Origin: Wolbachia endosymbiont (group E) of Neria commutata
Lineage (GTDB): Bacteria; Pseudomonadota; Alphaproteobacteria; Rickettsiales; Anaplasmataceae
DNA: 64,000 nt
Direction: 5' to 3'
Assembly: GCF_964026735.1 (NCBI RefSeq)
Contig: NZ_OZ034692.1
Span: forward strand, 62,001 to 126,000
Below the pieces are notes generated by a model. That model searched no databases and had not been told where the DNA came from. It was given only the letters and a program-made list of their open reading frames with translations. This document shows positions 18,838-28,864 of this stretch, one piece after another. Position 1 is the first letter of the stretch; every line of letters begins with the position of its first letter. The translations under genes were made by a program, and so were the position numbers.

Positions 18838-20325
18838 ATGAAGAAAATGGAAATTTGTTATTCATTTGACGACGTACTTCTTTTACCGGCCAATTCTGAT
18901 ATATTGCCTCGTGATGCGGATACAAAAACTTATCTAACCAATAGTATAGAACTGAACATTCCACTCATATCTTCTGCGATGGATACTGTAACTGAGTCAG
19001 GTTTTGCAATAGCTATTGCTCAGCATGGGGGAATAGGTTGTATACATAAAAACTTATCAATAGATGAACAAGCTTCAGAGGTTAGAAGAGTAAAAAAATA
19101 TGAAAGCTGGATTGTATATGACCCAATTACGATTTCTCCTGATAAAACAGTTGCAGAGGCAATTTCACTAATGAGAAAGTACAATTACTCTGGAATTCCT
19201 GTGGTTAATCAAAGCAAATTAGTTGGAATTTTGACAAACCGGGATGTTAGATTCATCGAAGATGAGAACATGGGTATAAAAATCTCTGAAGTGATGACAA
19301 AAGATAAATTAATCACAGTACGAGAGAAAGAAGTGAATAGTGCATCTGCAATGAAATTGTTGCATGAAAATAGAATAGAGAAGCTTTTAGTTATAGATGA
19401 AAATTTTCGCTGTATAGGTTTAATTACGGTTAAAGACATTGAAAAATACAACCAATACCCAAATTCATGTAAAGACAGTAAAGGGAGGCTCAGAGTTGCA
19501 GCTGCAATTGGTACAGGTAAAAAAGATGGCATAGAAAGATGCGAGGCATTAATTGAGGAAGAAGTTGATGTAATAGTTGTAGATACAGCTCACGGACATT
19601 CCTCTGGTGTTATTAACACTATTAGAGAAATAAAAAAGATGTACGGAGATGTGCAGCTAATCGGTGGTAACATTGCAACAAAAGAAGCTGCTGAAGCATT
19701 AATTGATGCAGGGGTTGATGCGGTAAAAGTTGGCATAGGACCTGGTTCAATCTGTACAACCAGGATAGTTACTGGTGTAGGTGTGCCGCAATTTTCTGCA
19801 ATTCAAAATATTGCAGAGATGTGCAGGGTAAGAAATATAAGACTAATTGCTGATGGTGGAATAAAGTATTCAGGAGATGTAGCAAAAGCTATTGCCGCTG
19901 GTGCTGACTCTGTAATGATAGGTTCAATTTTTGCTGGTACTGACGAAAGTCCAGGTGAGATTATTATGTATCAGGGCAGAGCATATAAAGGCTATCGTGG
20001 AATGGGATCTATTAGCTCTATGACACGAGGTTCAGCTAGTCGTTATTTTCAAGATAAGGACTCAAAACTCAAATTAGTTCCAGAAGGTGTAGAAGGAAGA
20101 GTTCCATTTAAAGGACCAGCTTCTGGAGTGATTCATCAATTAATTGGTGGACTGCGGGCTGCAATGGGGTATACCGGCAATAAAAATATAGAAGAAATGA
20201 AGAAAAATTGTAAATTTGTTACTATAACTTCGTCTGGCTTAAGAGAAAGTCACGCTCATGATATAATAATCACGCAAGAGGCTCCAAATTATGCTTATCA
20301 AGCACCTAATATAACAACCAACTAA
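18838..20325 (+). CDS. guaB: Inosine-5'-monophosphate dehydrogenase
   Basis: GuaB oxidises IMP to XMP, the committed step to guanine nucleotides. The protein has [10 protein letters not shown] at the N-terminus, two CBS domains (about residues 95-215), the catalytic loop [15 protein letters not shown] with the active cysteine, the phosphate-binding [17 protein letters not shown], and the flap region [11 protein letters not shown] start at the ATG at 18838, which gives 495 residues; an ATG three codons later is equally possible. Further upstream codons give only low-complexity sequence. Confidence 0.95.
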   Translation: MKKMEICYSFDDVLLLPANSDILPRDADTKTYLTNSIELNIPLISSAMDTVTESGFAIAIAQHGGIGCIHKNLSIDEQASEVRRVKKYESWIVYDPITISPDKTVAEAISLMRKYNYSGIPVVNQSKLVGILTNRDVRFIEDENMGIKISEVMTKDKLITVREKEVNSASAMKLLHENRIEKLLVIDENFRCIGLITVKDIEKYNQYPNSCKDSKGRLRVAAAIGTGKKDGIERCEALIEEEVDVIVVDTAHGHSSGVINTIREIKKMYGDVQLIGGNIATKEAAEALIDAGVDAVKVGIGPGSICTTRIVTGVGVPQFSAIQNIAEMCRVRNIRLIADGGIKYSGDVAKAIAAGADSVMIGSIFAGTDESPGEIIMYQGRAYKGYRGMGSISSMTRGSASRYFQDKDSKLKLVPEGVEGRVPFKGPASGVIHQLIGGLRAAMGYTGNKNIEEMKKNCKFVTITSSGLRESHAHDIIITQEAPNYAYQAPNITTN

Positions 20326-20338
20326 GAATCTGATTATT

Positions 20339-20361
20339 AAGAAAAGGACTATACTTTTCTT
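20339..20361 (+). terminator. Hairpin downstream of guaB
   Basis: AAGAAAAG-GACTATA-CTTTTCTT forms an 8-bp A/T-rich stem followed by GTTT, 14 bases after the guaB stop. It is a plausible weak terminator. The rest of the gap to 20540 shows no gene. Confidence 0.45.
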
Positions 20362-20539
20362 GTTTGCGGATAACCTTTTAATAAGCGAAACCCGCTAAAA
20401 TCAACTGTTAAATAGCGATTATAGTTGGTGTTTGAAAGGAAAACTTCTCTGTACTTGACTTGGAGACAAAAGAAGCTAAGTCCCTTTCAAAACCTACTGT
20501 TAATTGTCTCCAAAACCGCTTGGCTAAAGGGATGTGTCA

Positions 20540-21514
20540 TTAAAAATTAAACGTTAGTCCAACTTCTAAAGCATGATTAGCAAAATTACTTTCAACAGTT
20601 GCAGTTGTTGATCCTGGCATAACTATTTCCTTTACAATTTTACTACTACGGCCGTCTTGATCATGGCTGTTTTCTCTCACAGTATATTTTAATGTAGGAA
20701 CTTCGTTTAATTTTACCTCTTGAAAATCATATTGGCCTAATGCAGTAAGATATCTATATCCCGCAGATAATTGAATTTTATTATTTATATTATAATTCAG
20801 CCCAAGCTTGCCTTGTATAGCTGGTTTTATTTGTGAGATACCAGAAAGGCTAATATTAGCTATACTACCACCTATACTCAAATATGGTGTAAAATCACTA
20901 TGATTACTAATATCGTAATATAAATTGACCATTGCTGCTTTCTTTTTGAAACTATTATTTTCTATTTTTCGCATGCTCAATAAAGGTTCAGAATATCTTT
21001 TTGGATTTCCTTCCTTTCTAATGTGTTTCTCTATTCCATCATGTTGTAATGTACTTACATTTCCTTTATAAAGATTTTCCACAACGTTGCCATTATCACC
21101 TACAACATCAACGCGTGTATAGCCATCACCAGGGTAAAGATGAGAGCTTAGATCTGAATCAATTAATGAAAGTCTTGGATTTGCTAGTTCAACCCTCATA
21201 TCCCCAACTCTATAACCGATAGAAGCATTACCTGCAAATCCGCTCTTATAATCAAAGTTATTGCTAATTTCTACTTTTTGAATGCTATTCTCTCTTGCGC
21301 TAAATGAGCTGATTCCAGGGTTTGCTTTACTATAATTAAAACTCATATAGACGTTGCTTGGTTTTTCTTCTGTTGAATATGAGTAATCTTCATCTTTATG
21401 CTTACTGTCAAGAAATCCATATTCAGTATAAGCAAAAGACGAATTTGATATAAAAGTTAATAATAGTGTTACAACCGCTGTTTTGAGTAGTGGTTTTTTA
21501 TACAACATGTTCAT
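20540..21514 (-). CDS. P44/Msp2-like (surface antigen family) outer membrane protein
   Basis: This 324-residue protein has a signal peptide ending SNSSFA, mature N-terminus YTEYGF, and strand pattern and motifs of the Anaplasmataceae surface antigen family to which the Wolbachia surface protein belongs: VYMSFNYSKANPGISSFS, YDISNHSDFTPYLSIGG, LNYNINNKIQLSAGYRYLTALG and a C-terminal ALEVGLTFNF. It should form a beta-barrel in the outer membrane. The start at 21514 has AAGGAT 4-9 bases upstream. It is not Wsp itself but a paralogue. Confidence 0.8.
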   Translation of the reverse strand: MNMLYKKPLLKTAVVTLLLTFISNSSFAYTEYGFLDSKHKDEDYSYSTEEKPSNVYMSFNYSKANPGISSFSARENSIQKVEISNNFDYKSGFAGNASIGYRVGDMRVELANPRLSLIDSDLSSHLYPGDGYTRVDVVGDNGNVVENLYKGNVSTLQHDGIEKHIRKEGNPKRYSEPLLSMRKIENNSFKKKAAMVNLYYDISNHSDFTPYLSIGGSIANISLSGISQIKPAIQGKLGLNYNINNKIQLSAGYRYLTALGQYDFQEVKLNEVPTLKYTVRENSHDQDGRSSKIVKEIVMPGSTTATVESNFANHALEVGLTFNF

Positions 21515-21646
21515 AAATATCCTTAATTTGTTAACATATCAGTATTATATTAGTATAAATTAATAAAATAAGTAAAAATTTTAAATATTTTTAGATTAGA
21601 TAATTTGGCTACTTAAGTGTAGCATTACTAAGAAATACACTGAGCA

Positions 21647-23053
21647 ATGGTAAATACAGATAAAACTATTTTTGCTTTATCAACAGTATTTGGTAAATCA
21701 GGGGTGGCAATAATTAGAATATCGGGTAAGAGCGCACTTAAAACCTTAGATCATTTTAATATTAAAAAAGATGTGGCTCCAAGGTTTGCTACTTTAGTTG
21801 ATCTATGTGATAGTTCAAAAGAATTAATAGACAATGGAATAATTATTTATTTCCCCGCTCCAAACAGCTTTACTGGCGAAGATGTGATAGAGCTGCAGGT
21901 GCATGGAAGCAAGGCTGTAATTAAAATCATCCTGGAAGAATTATCAAGAATCTTTGTAATGGCTGAACCTGGAGAATTTTCACTTAGGGCCTTTCTAAAC
22001 GGTAAATTTGATCTCACTCAAATAGAGGGAATAGCAGACTTAATTGATGCTGAGTCGAAAGTGCAAGCTAAACAGGCAATTAAGCAGATGTCAGGAGAGC
22101 TTGAAAAATTGTACAGCAGCTGGAGAAAAGCATTGATAAAAATGCAGTCTAAAATTGAAGCATACATAGACTTTCCCGAGGACGTTAAAACAGAAAAAGA
22201 TGAATTGGAAAAAGTGAACAATGAAGTTCAAACACTTATACAGTCGATACAAGAGCATTTGAATGATAATAGACGAGGTGAAAGATTGCGTGAGGGTTTA
22301 CATGTTGTGATAACTGGTGAACCAAATGTCGGTAAATCAACACTATTTAATTTTTTGGCTAAACGTGATATCGCTATTGTTTCTGAATATGCTGGAACAA
22401 CAAGGGACGTGCTTGAAGCTCATATTGATATTGGCGGATACCCTATAATTCTTTCCGATACTGCTGGAATTCGTGAAAGCTCAGATCCAATAGAATCAGA
22501 GGGTATAAGTAGAGCGAAAAAAAGGTCTTTTGAAGCTGATTTTAGAATAGAGCTATTTCCTTATAGCACTATTGTCATGAAAGTAGCTGACACTGGGATC
22601 CAGAAAAAAAGCAGTATAGATTCCAGTGTCAGCTACTTTCATGACAACCTTAGAGCTACTGGAATGACATCAGACCAAAATGATACTATTTACGTGTTAA
22701 GCAAAGCTGATAATGTAATTAAGGACAAGAATATACTGATTGATGGTATAAATTTTTTGCCTATTTCGATTTTAAAGGGAATTGGAACAGACAAATTGAT
22801 CTCTTTAATTAAAGAAAGAGCAGAAGAAAAATTTGGGCATGATAGAGACACTCCAGTAATCACTAGGCAGAGGCATAGGAATTATATGCAGAAAGCACTG
22901 GAACATTTACAACGTTTTAACATAAATAATCCAATTGAGCTGATCTCTGAAGACTTGAGACTTGCTTCACTTGAACTTGGAACAATTACTGGAATTATTA
23001 ACGTTGAAGAAATATTGGGTAGTATATTCAGTACTTTTTGTGTTGGCAAATAG
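21647..23053 (+). CDS. mnmE: tRNA modification GTPase MnmE (TrmE)
   Basis: With MnmG, MnmE installs the cmnm5 group on wobble uridine. The order is an N-terminal folate-binding domain ([15 protein letters not shown]), a helical domain, an inserted G domain with P-loop GEPNVGKST (224-232) and DTAGI (271-275), and the C-terminal helix ending FCVGK, whose cysteine is essential. Residues about 306-345, just before VLSKAD (the NKxD motif position, here SKAD), are encoded by a perfect 25-bp inverted repeat of the palindromic element family. The insertion is within the G domain after switch II, so it is probably accommodated on a surface loop. Confidence 0.95.
   Translation: MVNTDKTIFALSTVFGKSGVAIIRISGKSALKTLDHFNIKKDVAPRFATLVDLCDSSKELIDNGIIIYFPAPNSFTGEDVIELQVHGSKAVIKIILEELSRIFVMAEPGEFSLRAFLNGKFDLTQIEGIADLIDAESKVQAKQAIKQMSGELEKLYSSWRKALIKMQSKIEAYIDFPEDVKTEKDELEKVNNEVQTLIQSIQEHLNDNRRGERLREGLHVVITGEPNVGKSTLFNFLAKRDIAIVSEYAGTTRDVLEAHIDIGGYPIILSDTAGIRESSDPIESEGISRAKKRSFEADFRIELFPYSTIVMKVADTGIQKKSSIDSSVSYFHDNLRATGMTSDQNDTIYVLSKADNVIKDKNILIDGINFLPISILKGIGTDKLISLIKERAEEKFGHDRDTPVITRQRHRNYMQKALEHLQRFNINNPIELISEDLRLASLELGTITGIINVEEILGSIFSTFCVGK
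22572..22647 (+). repeat. Perfect palindromic element inside mnmE
   Basis: Arms 22572-22596 and 22623-22647 are exact reverse complements over 25 bases, separated by 26 bases. The inner parts carry the CTGACACTGG core seen in the intergenic repeats. The element stays open in the mnmE frame. The perfect arms suggest recent insertion or conversion. Confidence 0.9.
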
Positions 23054-23181
23054 ACTTCTTTTGGAGCTCTACTTCCACTTGCTGTATTCTCCACTTAGCA
23101 AATAATAATTTGTTCTACATAAAGTTATGATATAATTCCAACGTACGTATGATGTCGAAATATTTTTGGAGATAGTTATAT

Positions 23182-26100
23182 ATGATAAGCTCTATACAAG
23201 AACCTAATGAACTAAAGAAGCGTTTACAAGGATTTTATCGTACTGATGAAAAAAGTTATGTACGTTACCTTGTAGAAAAAGCAGAGCTTTCAACTGATTC
23301 AAAAAGTAGAATTTATAATATTGCAAAACAAATTGTTGAAAAAATCAAACACAATAAATTAAGTATTGTAGATTCCTTTATGCAGCAATACTCGCTTTCC
23401 AATGATGAAGGAATAGCATTGATGTGTCTTGCTGAATCGCTGCTTAGAATACCAGATGATTATACAATAGATGAAATAATCAAAGATAAAATTGCTAATC
23501 AGGAATGGAATAAATATTTAGGGCATTCTTCTTCACTGTTTGTCAATGCTTCTACATGGAGTTTGATGATAGGTAGCAGTATATTAAGAGATAATGAAGG
23601 TGATTCGAAGTTCTATTACGCAATTTCTAAATTACTTAAAAATTTAGGAGAGCCGATTATTCGCAAAGCAGTAAAACAAGCAATGTCTATGCTTGGTAAT
23701 CATTTTATTGTTGGAGAAACCATAGAAGAAGCTTTAAGATATGCAAAACTAGATGACAATAGTAAGTTTTTATACTCTTTTGATATGCTTGGCGAAGCTG
23801 CTCACACTGCTGAAGATGCAGAAGAGTATTTTAATTCATACATGCATTCAATAAAAGCTATAGGTGAATCCAGTGAAATAAATGATTGTTTTAAATCCCA
23901 TGGAATTTCAATAAAATTGTCTGCTTTACACCCGCGTTATGAATTTGGTCAATTTGACCAAATTGCTAGTGAGATATTCACTAAGGTTTTAGAGCTCTGC
24001 CGTGAGGCAAAAAAATACAACATTTCACTATGCATAGATGCAGAAGAAACAGAAAGACTCGAAATGTCCTTAATCTTGTTTGAACAATTACGGCTTGATG
24101 AATCGCTTTCTGAGTGGGAAGGGCTTGGTTTAGCTGTACAAGCATATCAAAAACGTGCTTTGTCTGTTTTGGACTTTGTGGAGGATGTTGCCATTCGGTC
24201 AAACCATAAAATTATGGTTAGGCTTGTGAAAGGTGCATATTGGGATTCAGAGATCAAGCGTACGCAAGAATTGGGATTAAATGATTACTCGGTATTTACA
24301 AGAAAAAGCTATACTGATGTATCTTACCTTGCATGTGCACAGAAACTTTTGAGTAAACCAAACAATTTTTACCCATGCTTTGGAACTCATAACGCCTATA
24401 CTTTTGCTTCTATTATGGAGCTTGCTGACAAAACCCATCCTGGATTTGAATTTCAACGCTTACATGGCATGGCAAAAGACTTATACGATTATGCAATGTC
24501 AGAGCTTGCAACAAATGTTAGCTGTCGTGTCTACGCACCAGTTGGTAAACATAGTGACTTGTTGCCATACCTTATAAGACGTCTGCTTGAAAATGGGGCT
24601 AATAGTTCGTTTGTTAATCAAATAAATGACCCTAACGTTAAAATTGATGAGCTAATTTCAGATCCACTGGAAAAAGCTATAGGTTTCAATTATGAACCGC
24701 ATCCTGGTATTCCCTTACCACAAGATATTTTGGGACCAGAGAGAAAAAATTCTTTGGGAATGGATATTAGTGATTCCGTGATAATTTCACAATTTGCAGA
24801 TGATATAAAGAGTTTTAGTGAAAAAAAATGGCAAGTTGGACCAATAATTGATGGGCAGTCACTTCTTGATGATACCAAATTTACTGAAGTGGTAAATCCT
24901 GCACATTTGGAACATGTAATAGGAGAAGTGTCAAATGCAACAAGCGATCAAGCTTTGAATGCTCTTGAAGTAGCCCATAGTGCATTCTTTCAGTGGCAGA
25001 GCACTCCAGCGAAAGAACGTGCTAAACACCTTGAAAAAGCTGCAGATTTACTTGAAGAAAGAATGAAAGAATTAATTTACATTCTGATTGTGGAAGCAGG
25101 GAAAATTTTATCAGATGCAATAGCAGAAGTACGAGAAGCAGTAGATTTCTTACGTTACTACGCAACGATAGCAAAAAATGAACTAAGCGACTGGAAAAAG
25201 TTGCCAGGCCCAGCTGGTGAAGATAACTTCATTTTCTTTGAAGGCAGGGGAGTTTTCCTGTGTATATCACCATGGAATTTTCCACTTGCTATTTTTCTTG
25301 GGCAAGTTTCAGCTGCGCTTGCAGCAGGTAACACGGTACTTGCAAAACCAGCAGAGCAGACACCTATTATTGCCTATGAAGCTGTTAAAATACTACATGA
25401 AGCTGGAATACCAAAAAATGTGTTGCATCTCATTCCAGGGGAGGGTGGATATTTAGGTAAGACGTTGGTGCCAGACAATAGAATTGCCGGAGTAGCTTTT
25501 ACTGGTTCAACACAAACTGCTCAAATAATCAATAAAATGCTTGCAAATAGGGATGGTCCTATTGTGCCACTTATTGCTGAAACTGGAGGGCTCAATGCTA
25601 TGATCGTTGATAGCTCTGCTCTTTTAGAGCAAGTGGCTATGGATGCTTTACTTTCTGCGTTCAGGAGTAGTGGTCAGCGCTGTTCTGCACTTAGAGTTCT
25701 ATTTATTCAAGAGGACATAGCAGAAAAGCAGATAAAAATGATATGCGGTGCAGCGCAAGAATTAAAAATTGGAGACCCTGTGGAACTTAGCACTGATATT
25801 GGTCCAATTATTGACAAAGCATCTATGGATATGCTGACTAAACATACAAAAAAAATGTCGGAGGATAAAGATTCAAATCTTTTATCTAAAGTACCTATGG
25901 ATGCAAATTCTCATAATGGTCACTTCTTTCCTCCGTATATTTATGAAATACAAAAAATTTCACAATTAAAACAAGAAGTGTTTGGTCCTATTTTACATAT
26001 TATACGTTTTAATAAGTCAAATTTGAATGAAGTTATAAATGATATAAACAATACAGGGTATGGACTTACGTTTTCTTTGCAGAGCCGTATACAAAGTCAA

Positions 26101-26322
26101 ATTGACGTGATAAGTAAAAAAATATCAGTTGGAAATGTGTACATCAACCGTAACCAGATAGGTGCAGCAGTTGGCATACAACCATTTGGTGGTAGAGGAC
26201 TATCTGGCACTGGACCAAAAGCTGGCGGCCCTCATTATCTACAGCGATTTTCTACAGAAAAAGTTGTAAGCGTCAACACCACAGCATTTGGTGGTAATAC
26301 TACACTTATGTGTTTGGATTAA
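23182..26322 (+). CDS. putA: Bifunctional proline dehydrogenase / P5C dehydrogenase
   Basis: PutA oxidises proline to glutamate, feeding electrons to quinone and NAD+. Residues about 130-460 form the FAD-linked proline dehydrogenase barrel (HGISIKLSALHPRYE, MVRLVKGAYWDSEIKRTQ, GTHNAYT, FQRLHGMA). Residues about 560-1020 form the aldehyde dehydrogenase (SPWNFPLAIF, GSTQTA, catalytic Glu800 in AETGG, Cys834 in GQRCSALR, FGGRGLSGTGPKAGG). At 1046 residues it lacks the N-terminal DNA-binding domain of regulatory PutAs. Proline may be an important carbon source for this host-dependent bacterium (inference). GGAG lies 9-12 bases before the ATG. Confidence 0.96.
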   Translation: MISSIQEPNELKKRLQGFYRTDEKSYVRYLVEKAELSTDSKSRIYNIAKQIVEKIKHNKLSIVDSFMQQYSLSNDEGIALMCLAESLLRIPDDYTIDEIIKDKIANQEWNKYLGHSSSLFVNASTWSLMIGSSILRDNEGDSKFYYAISKLLKNLGEPIIRKAVKQAMSMLGNHFIVGETIEEALRYAKLDDNSKFLYSFDMLGEAAHTAEDAEEYFNSYMHSIKAIGESSEINDCFKSHGISIKLSALHPRYEFGQFDQIASEIFTKVLELCREAKKYNISLCIDAEETERLEMSLILFEQLRLDESLSEWEGLGLAVQAYQKRALSVLDFVEDVAIRSNHKIMVRLVKGAYWDSEIKRTQELGLNDYSVFTRKSYTDVSYLACAQKLLSKPNNFYPCFGTHNAYTFASIMELADKTHPGFEFQRLHGMAKDLYDYAMSELATNVSCRVYAPVGKHSDLLPYLIRRLLENGANSSFVNQINDPNVKIDELISDPLEKAIGFNYEPHPGIPLPQDILGPERKNSLGMDISDSVIISQFADDIKSFSEKKWQVGPIIDGQSLLDDTKFTEVVNPAHLEHVIGEVSNATSDQALNALEVAHSAFFQWQSTPAKERAKHLEKAADLLEERMKELIYILIVEAGKILSDAIAEVREAVDFLRYYATIAKNELSDWKKLPGPAGEDNFIFFEGRGVFLCISPWNFPLAIFLGQVSAALAAGNTVLAKPAEQTPIIAYEAVKILHEAGIPKNVLHLIPGEGGYLGKTLVPDNRIAGVAFTGSTQTAQIINKMLANRDGPIVPLIAETGGLNAMIVDSSALLEQVAMDALLSAFRSSGQRCSALRVLFIQEDIAEKQIKMICGAAQELKIGDPVELSTDIGPIIDKASMDMLTKHTKKMSEDKDSNLLSKVPMDANSHNGHFFPPYIYEIQKISQLKQEVFGPILHIIRFNKSNLNEVINDINNTGYGLTFSLQSRIQSQIDVISKKISVGNVYINRNQIGAAVGIQPFGGRGLSGTGPKAGGPHYLQRFSTEKVVSVNTTAFGGNTTLMCLD

Positions 26323-26432
26323 TGTTCCCATTTGGCTTCCTCCACTATAGCTATTCAGGTATCCGTTCAGGGAAGCAGTAGAAAGTAAATAGACAAGGTA
26401 TGCTAAAAAGGTAATCATAGAGTAGCTGTGAG

Positions 26433-26696
26433 GTGATATGGTTGATCTTTCATCCTCTTTTCTCTTGTCTTGCAGCAGGTCTCTTGTTGATTTTGCTGTT
26501 TGCTACTACTGCTTTTTTCAATCCAAATAAAAAAGTATGGCTTGCTATTGGAGTAGCTATGTTAACAACTGCAATAATATACCTACAATTTGGAAGCATG
26601 GCTTCTCTGCTTTTTGCATGTAGCACTGCGTGTTTGGGGGGGATATGTTTGGAAAAAACTCAACATATGAAGAGCCAAGCAGCAGTATTATGGTAA
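26433..26696 (+). CDS. Small hypothetical membrane protein
   Basis: An 87-codon frame from GTG at 26433 predicts two or three membrane helices (residues about 5-28, 35-52, 55-70). No family is recognised. Bases 26446-26484 are, in reverse complement, nearly identical (38 of 39) to the left end of the IS5-type remnants at 37187 and 47803, so part of the frame is IS-related or the IS captured this sequence. It may not be a real gene. Confidence 0.4.
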   Translation: MIWLIFHPLFSCLAAGLLLILLFATTAFFNPNKKVWLAIGVAMLTTAIIYLQFGSMASLLFACSTACLGGICLEKTQHMKSQAAVLW

Positions 26697-26748
26697 AGCG
26701 AAATTCAAATAGTGAAAATTACGAAAAAAGGCCTCACACCATAATTCT

Positions 26749-27159
26749 TTAAAGTTTAGGTGCTTCTTTCTTTGTGGAAGATCCTGGTTGGTCAGTTCGT
26801 ACGTTTTCAAATTTTGTACTTAGTTGCTCAGAATCAGTTTCATGTTTTTCAGTATCATTTTGTTGTTCTTTTCTTTGCGCCATTGCTTCTAATAAATATT
26901 TTACTATTTCCCAATTACCTTCATTAGCAGCTACCAGGCATGGATGATCATGGTTTCCAAAAAGCCCTATCACTTCTGAGTAACCTTCTTGTGCTACTTT
27001 AGTGAACCAGTCGCTTAAAATCTTTTTATCTTTAGCATTAAGGTTTGCTCCATTTTTTTTAAGAAACTCTACCACTTCTGAGTAACCTTCTTGTGCTGCT
27101 TCAGTGAACCAGTCGCTAGCTACAGCTTTTAATTTCTGTTGTTCTTTATTGTTTAGCAT
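26749..27159 (-). CDS. Short ankyrin-repeat-like protein
   Basis: About 136 residues. Two near-identical copies of DWFTxxAQEGYSEVxxFL/GL form degenerate ankyrin helices, followed by LVAANEGNWEIVKYLLEAM, which fits an ankyrin repeat well. The C-terminal 45 residues are polar and probably disordered. I prefer the ATG at 27159, which has GGAG 9 bases upstream, over the one four codons earlier. Such small ankyrin genes in Wolbachia are often remnants of larger ones; host-protein binding is possible but not shown. Confidence 0.6.
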   Translation of the reverse strand: MLNNKEQQKLKAVASDWFTEAAQEGYSEVVEFLKKNGANLNAKDKKILSDWFTKVAQEGYSEVIGLFGNHDHPCLVAANEGNWEIVKYLLEAMAQRKEQQNDTEKHETDSEQLSTKFENVRTDQPGSSTKKEAPKL

Positions 27160-27171
27160 GATTTGCTCCAT

Positions 27172-27832
27172 AATTAATAATAATACTTAATTACTACATA
27201 ATTAAATTAAGAAATCAACCTTTTGTCAAAAATATCTTTTTAATAGAGAAAAGTCCTCTCCCCACCGTCACAAAAAAATTGAATTATTTATTTTTTACTT
27301 GTCTCAAAAAAGGGCAAAAAGGCCACACTAGGTTGAGACAATTTTCCATAAATATTGCATTATGAAAATACTATTAATAGATTACGGAAAGTAATTTACC
27401 TACGCGGCTAAAATATATTAGGGGAAAAGTAGGCCAATGGTGCGGGTTTTAGGGCTATGCTAAATTTGGTATAGATGAGTTCGTGAAAAAGCATGGTGTA
27501 GCTTATCGTTCAAATAAAACTTCCTCTCACAACCGTTATGTAAAATCGCTGAAAGTGGCTATGTGCCTTAAGTTTTTGGTAATATCTGTTTACATAAAGG
27601 TATATACCTGTTCGAGAAAGGAGAGACAAATATTGTAAATTCTAATAGAATAATGGTTAGAAAGTAAATAAAAGATTTTGTTTCGGCATTAATTACTAAT
27701 GTTCTTTGAAGGATGAAACAACATAAGAACACTCTCATATTCCGTGATAAATTAAATATATTAAATTAAATATTATGCTTAATTTATAATATTTTAATTA
27801 TCTTGTTGACTTTGTGCAACGCTTCTTCTAGA
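27172..27832. other. Non-coding, possibly degenerate region upstream of an IS
   Basis: No intact gene is seen in 660 bases. An inverted repeat TTGTCTCAA/TTGAGACAA lies at 27299-27341. Bases 27450-27590 read as YAKFGIDEFVKKHGVAY-like protein without a start codon, which could be a gene remnant, but I recognise no family. Confidence 0.5.
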
Positions 27833-28812
27833 GACCCCCTGCGAAAAGGTAGAAAGTAGGTAAAAACGACTAAAAAGCATGTAAAATGAAAGTTTTAGGA
27901 GAGGGAAGATGGCAATAAGTTACGTAAAAATAGCAAGAACACCATATATTTTTAGACAATTGACAGGGCTCACAACATCTAAATTTGAAAAAATTGTGGC
28001 AAAAGTGCGTCCAGAGTGGGAAAAAATGGAGGTGAAAAAGAAATGTCACGGAAGAAAATCGCATGTTGAGGAGCTAGGAGACAGGATTTTATGTGTTCTA
28101 ATTTATTACAGAACGTACATAACGCATCCATTTTTAGGGTTTTTGTTTAATTTGCACAACTCAAATATTTGCCGACTTTTTAAGAAAATGTAGCCATTAT
28201 TGGCCAAAAAAATTACTATAAAAAAGGATAGAACGCTGACGCCAGAAAGGATTTTAAAAATTTTAGCAGACGTCACGGAGCAACCGATACAGCGGCCGAA
28301 AGACAGCAAAAAACGTAAGAAAAGTTATTCCGGAAAAAAGAAAGCAACCACAATAAAAACCGAAATTGTGATCGAGGGAAATGGGCAAATTCTGTCGATT
28401 TCGAAGTCGCATAGAGGTCGAATGCATGATTTTCGCATAAGGAAACAGGAAAAATTGTTGGCCAAAGATAGCATAAAATATGCCGATTCTGGGTATCAAG
28501 GTTGGCAAAAACTGCAGAAAAACGTTGTGATTCCGTACAAAAAACACCGTAAAAAGCCACTAACGGAGGAGCAAAAGGAGCATAATCGGAAGCTGGCATC
28601 GTTCAGGATGCGTGTGGAAAATAAGATTCGCGAGATAAAAATCTTCAAAATAATGTCAAATGTTTACCGCAATTTTCAGAAGAAATACAACATGAGATTT
28701 AATATTATAGCAGGAATTGTGAATTTGAGGCATAGTTTTTAATAATTTTTAGGCTGGGGATTTCTTACCAGATTTTATCAGCAACTTGCTTCACGTTGTT
28801 TCGCAGGGGATC
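27833..28812 (+). mobile_element. IS5-type insertion sequence, copy A (980 bp)
   Basis: Ends are GACCCCCTGCGAAA on the left and its complement TTTCGCAGGGGATC on the right (one base changed from copies C and E). It has the same length as copies C and E. The right flank is TA; the left flank GA looks like a mutated TA duplication, so this is the oldest of the three. It lies against a scrap of a phage tail tube gene. Confidence 0.9.
27909..28742 (+). pseudogene. IS5-type transposase with internal amber codon (copy A)
   Basis: Two open segments (27909-28193, 94 residues; 28200-28742, 180 residues) are in the same frame, separated by a single TAG at 28191-28193. Copy B has GAG (Glu) there, so the stop is a nonsense mutation and not a programmed frameshift. 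The first part carries a helix-turn-helix-like domain (FEKIVAKVRPEWEK), the second the DDE-type nuclease part (KTEIVIEGNGQILSISKSHRGRMHD, YADSGYQG, ENKIREIKIFKI). A TTG at 28200 could restart translation. Confidence 0.85.
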
Positions 28813-28814
28813 TA

Positions 28815-28853
28815 ATGCTTATTGGAATATCCATACCACCAGCTCGGTATTCT
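28815..28853 (-). pseudogene. Fragment of a second phage tail tube gene
   Basis: On the minus strand this 39-base piece reads EYRAGGMDIPIS, identical in protein to part of the intact tail tube gene at 30150-30656 but with several synonymous differences. It is wedged between IS copy A and the IS110 element, so a divergent prophage gene was destroyed here. Confidence 0.7.
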
Positions 28854-28864
28854 TATATGTTAAA

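Noticed and set aside
27841..28200. CRISPR array suspected from repeated motifs across the window
   Set aside because: The repeats are dispersed palindromic elements and IS ends, with no regular spacing or spacers, and no cas gene is present.
28191..28200. Programmed frameshift between the two transposase segments
   Set aside because: The segments are in the same frame (offset 291 bases), and copy B has a Glu codon in place of the stop, so it is a nonsense mutation.
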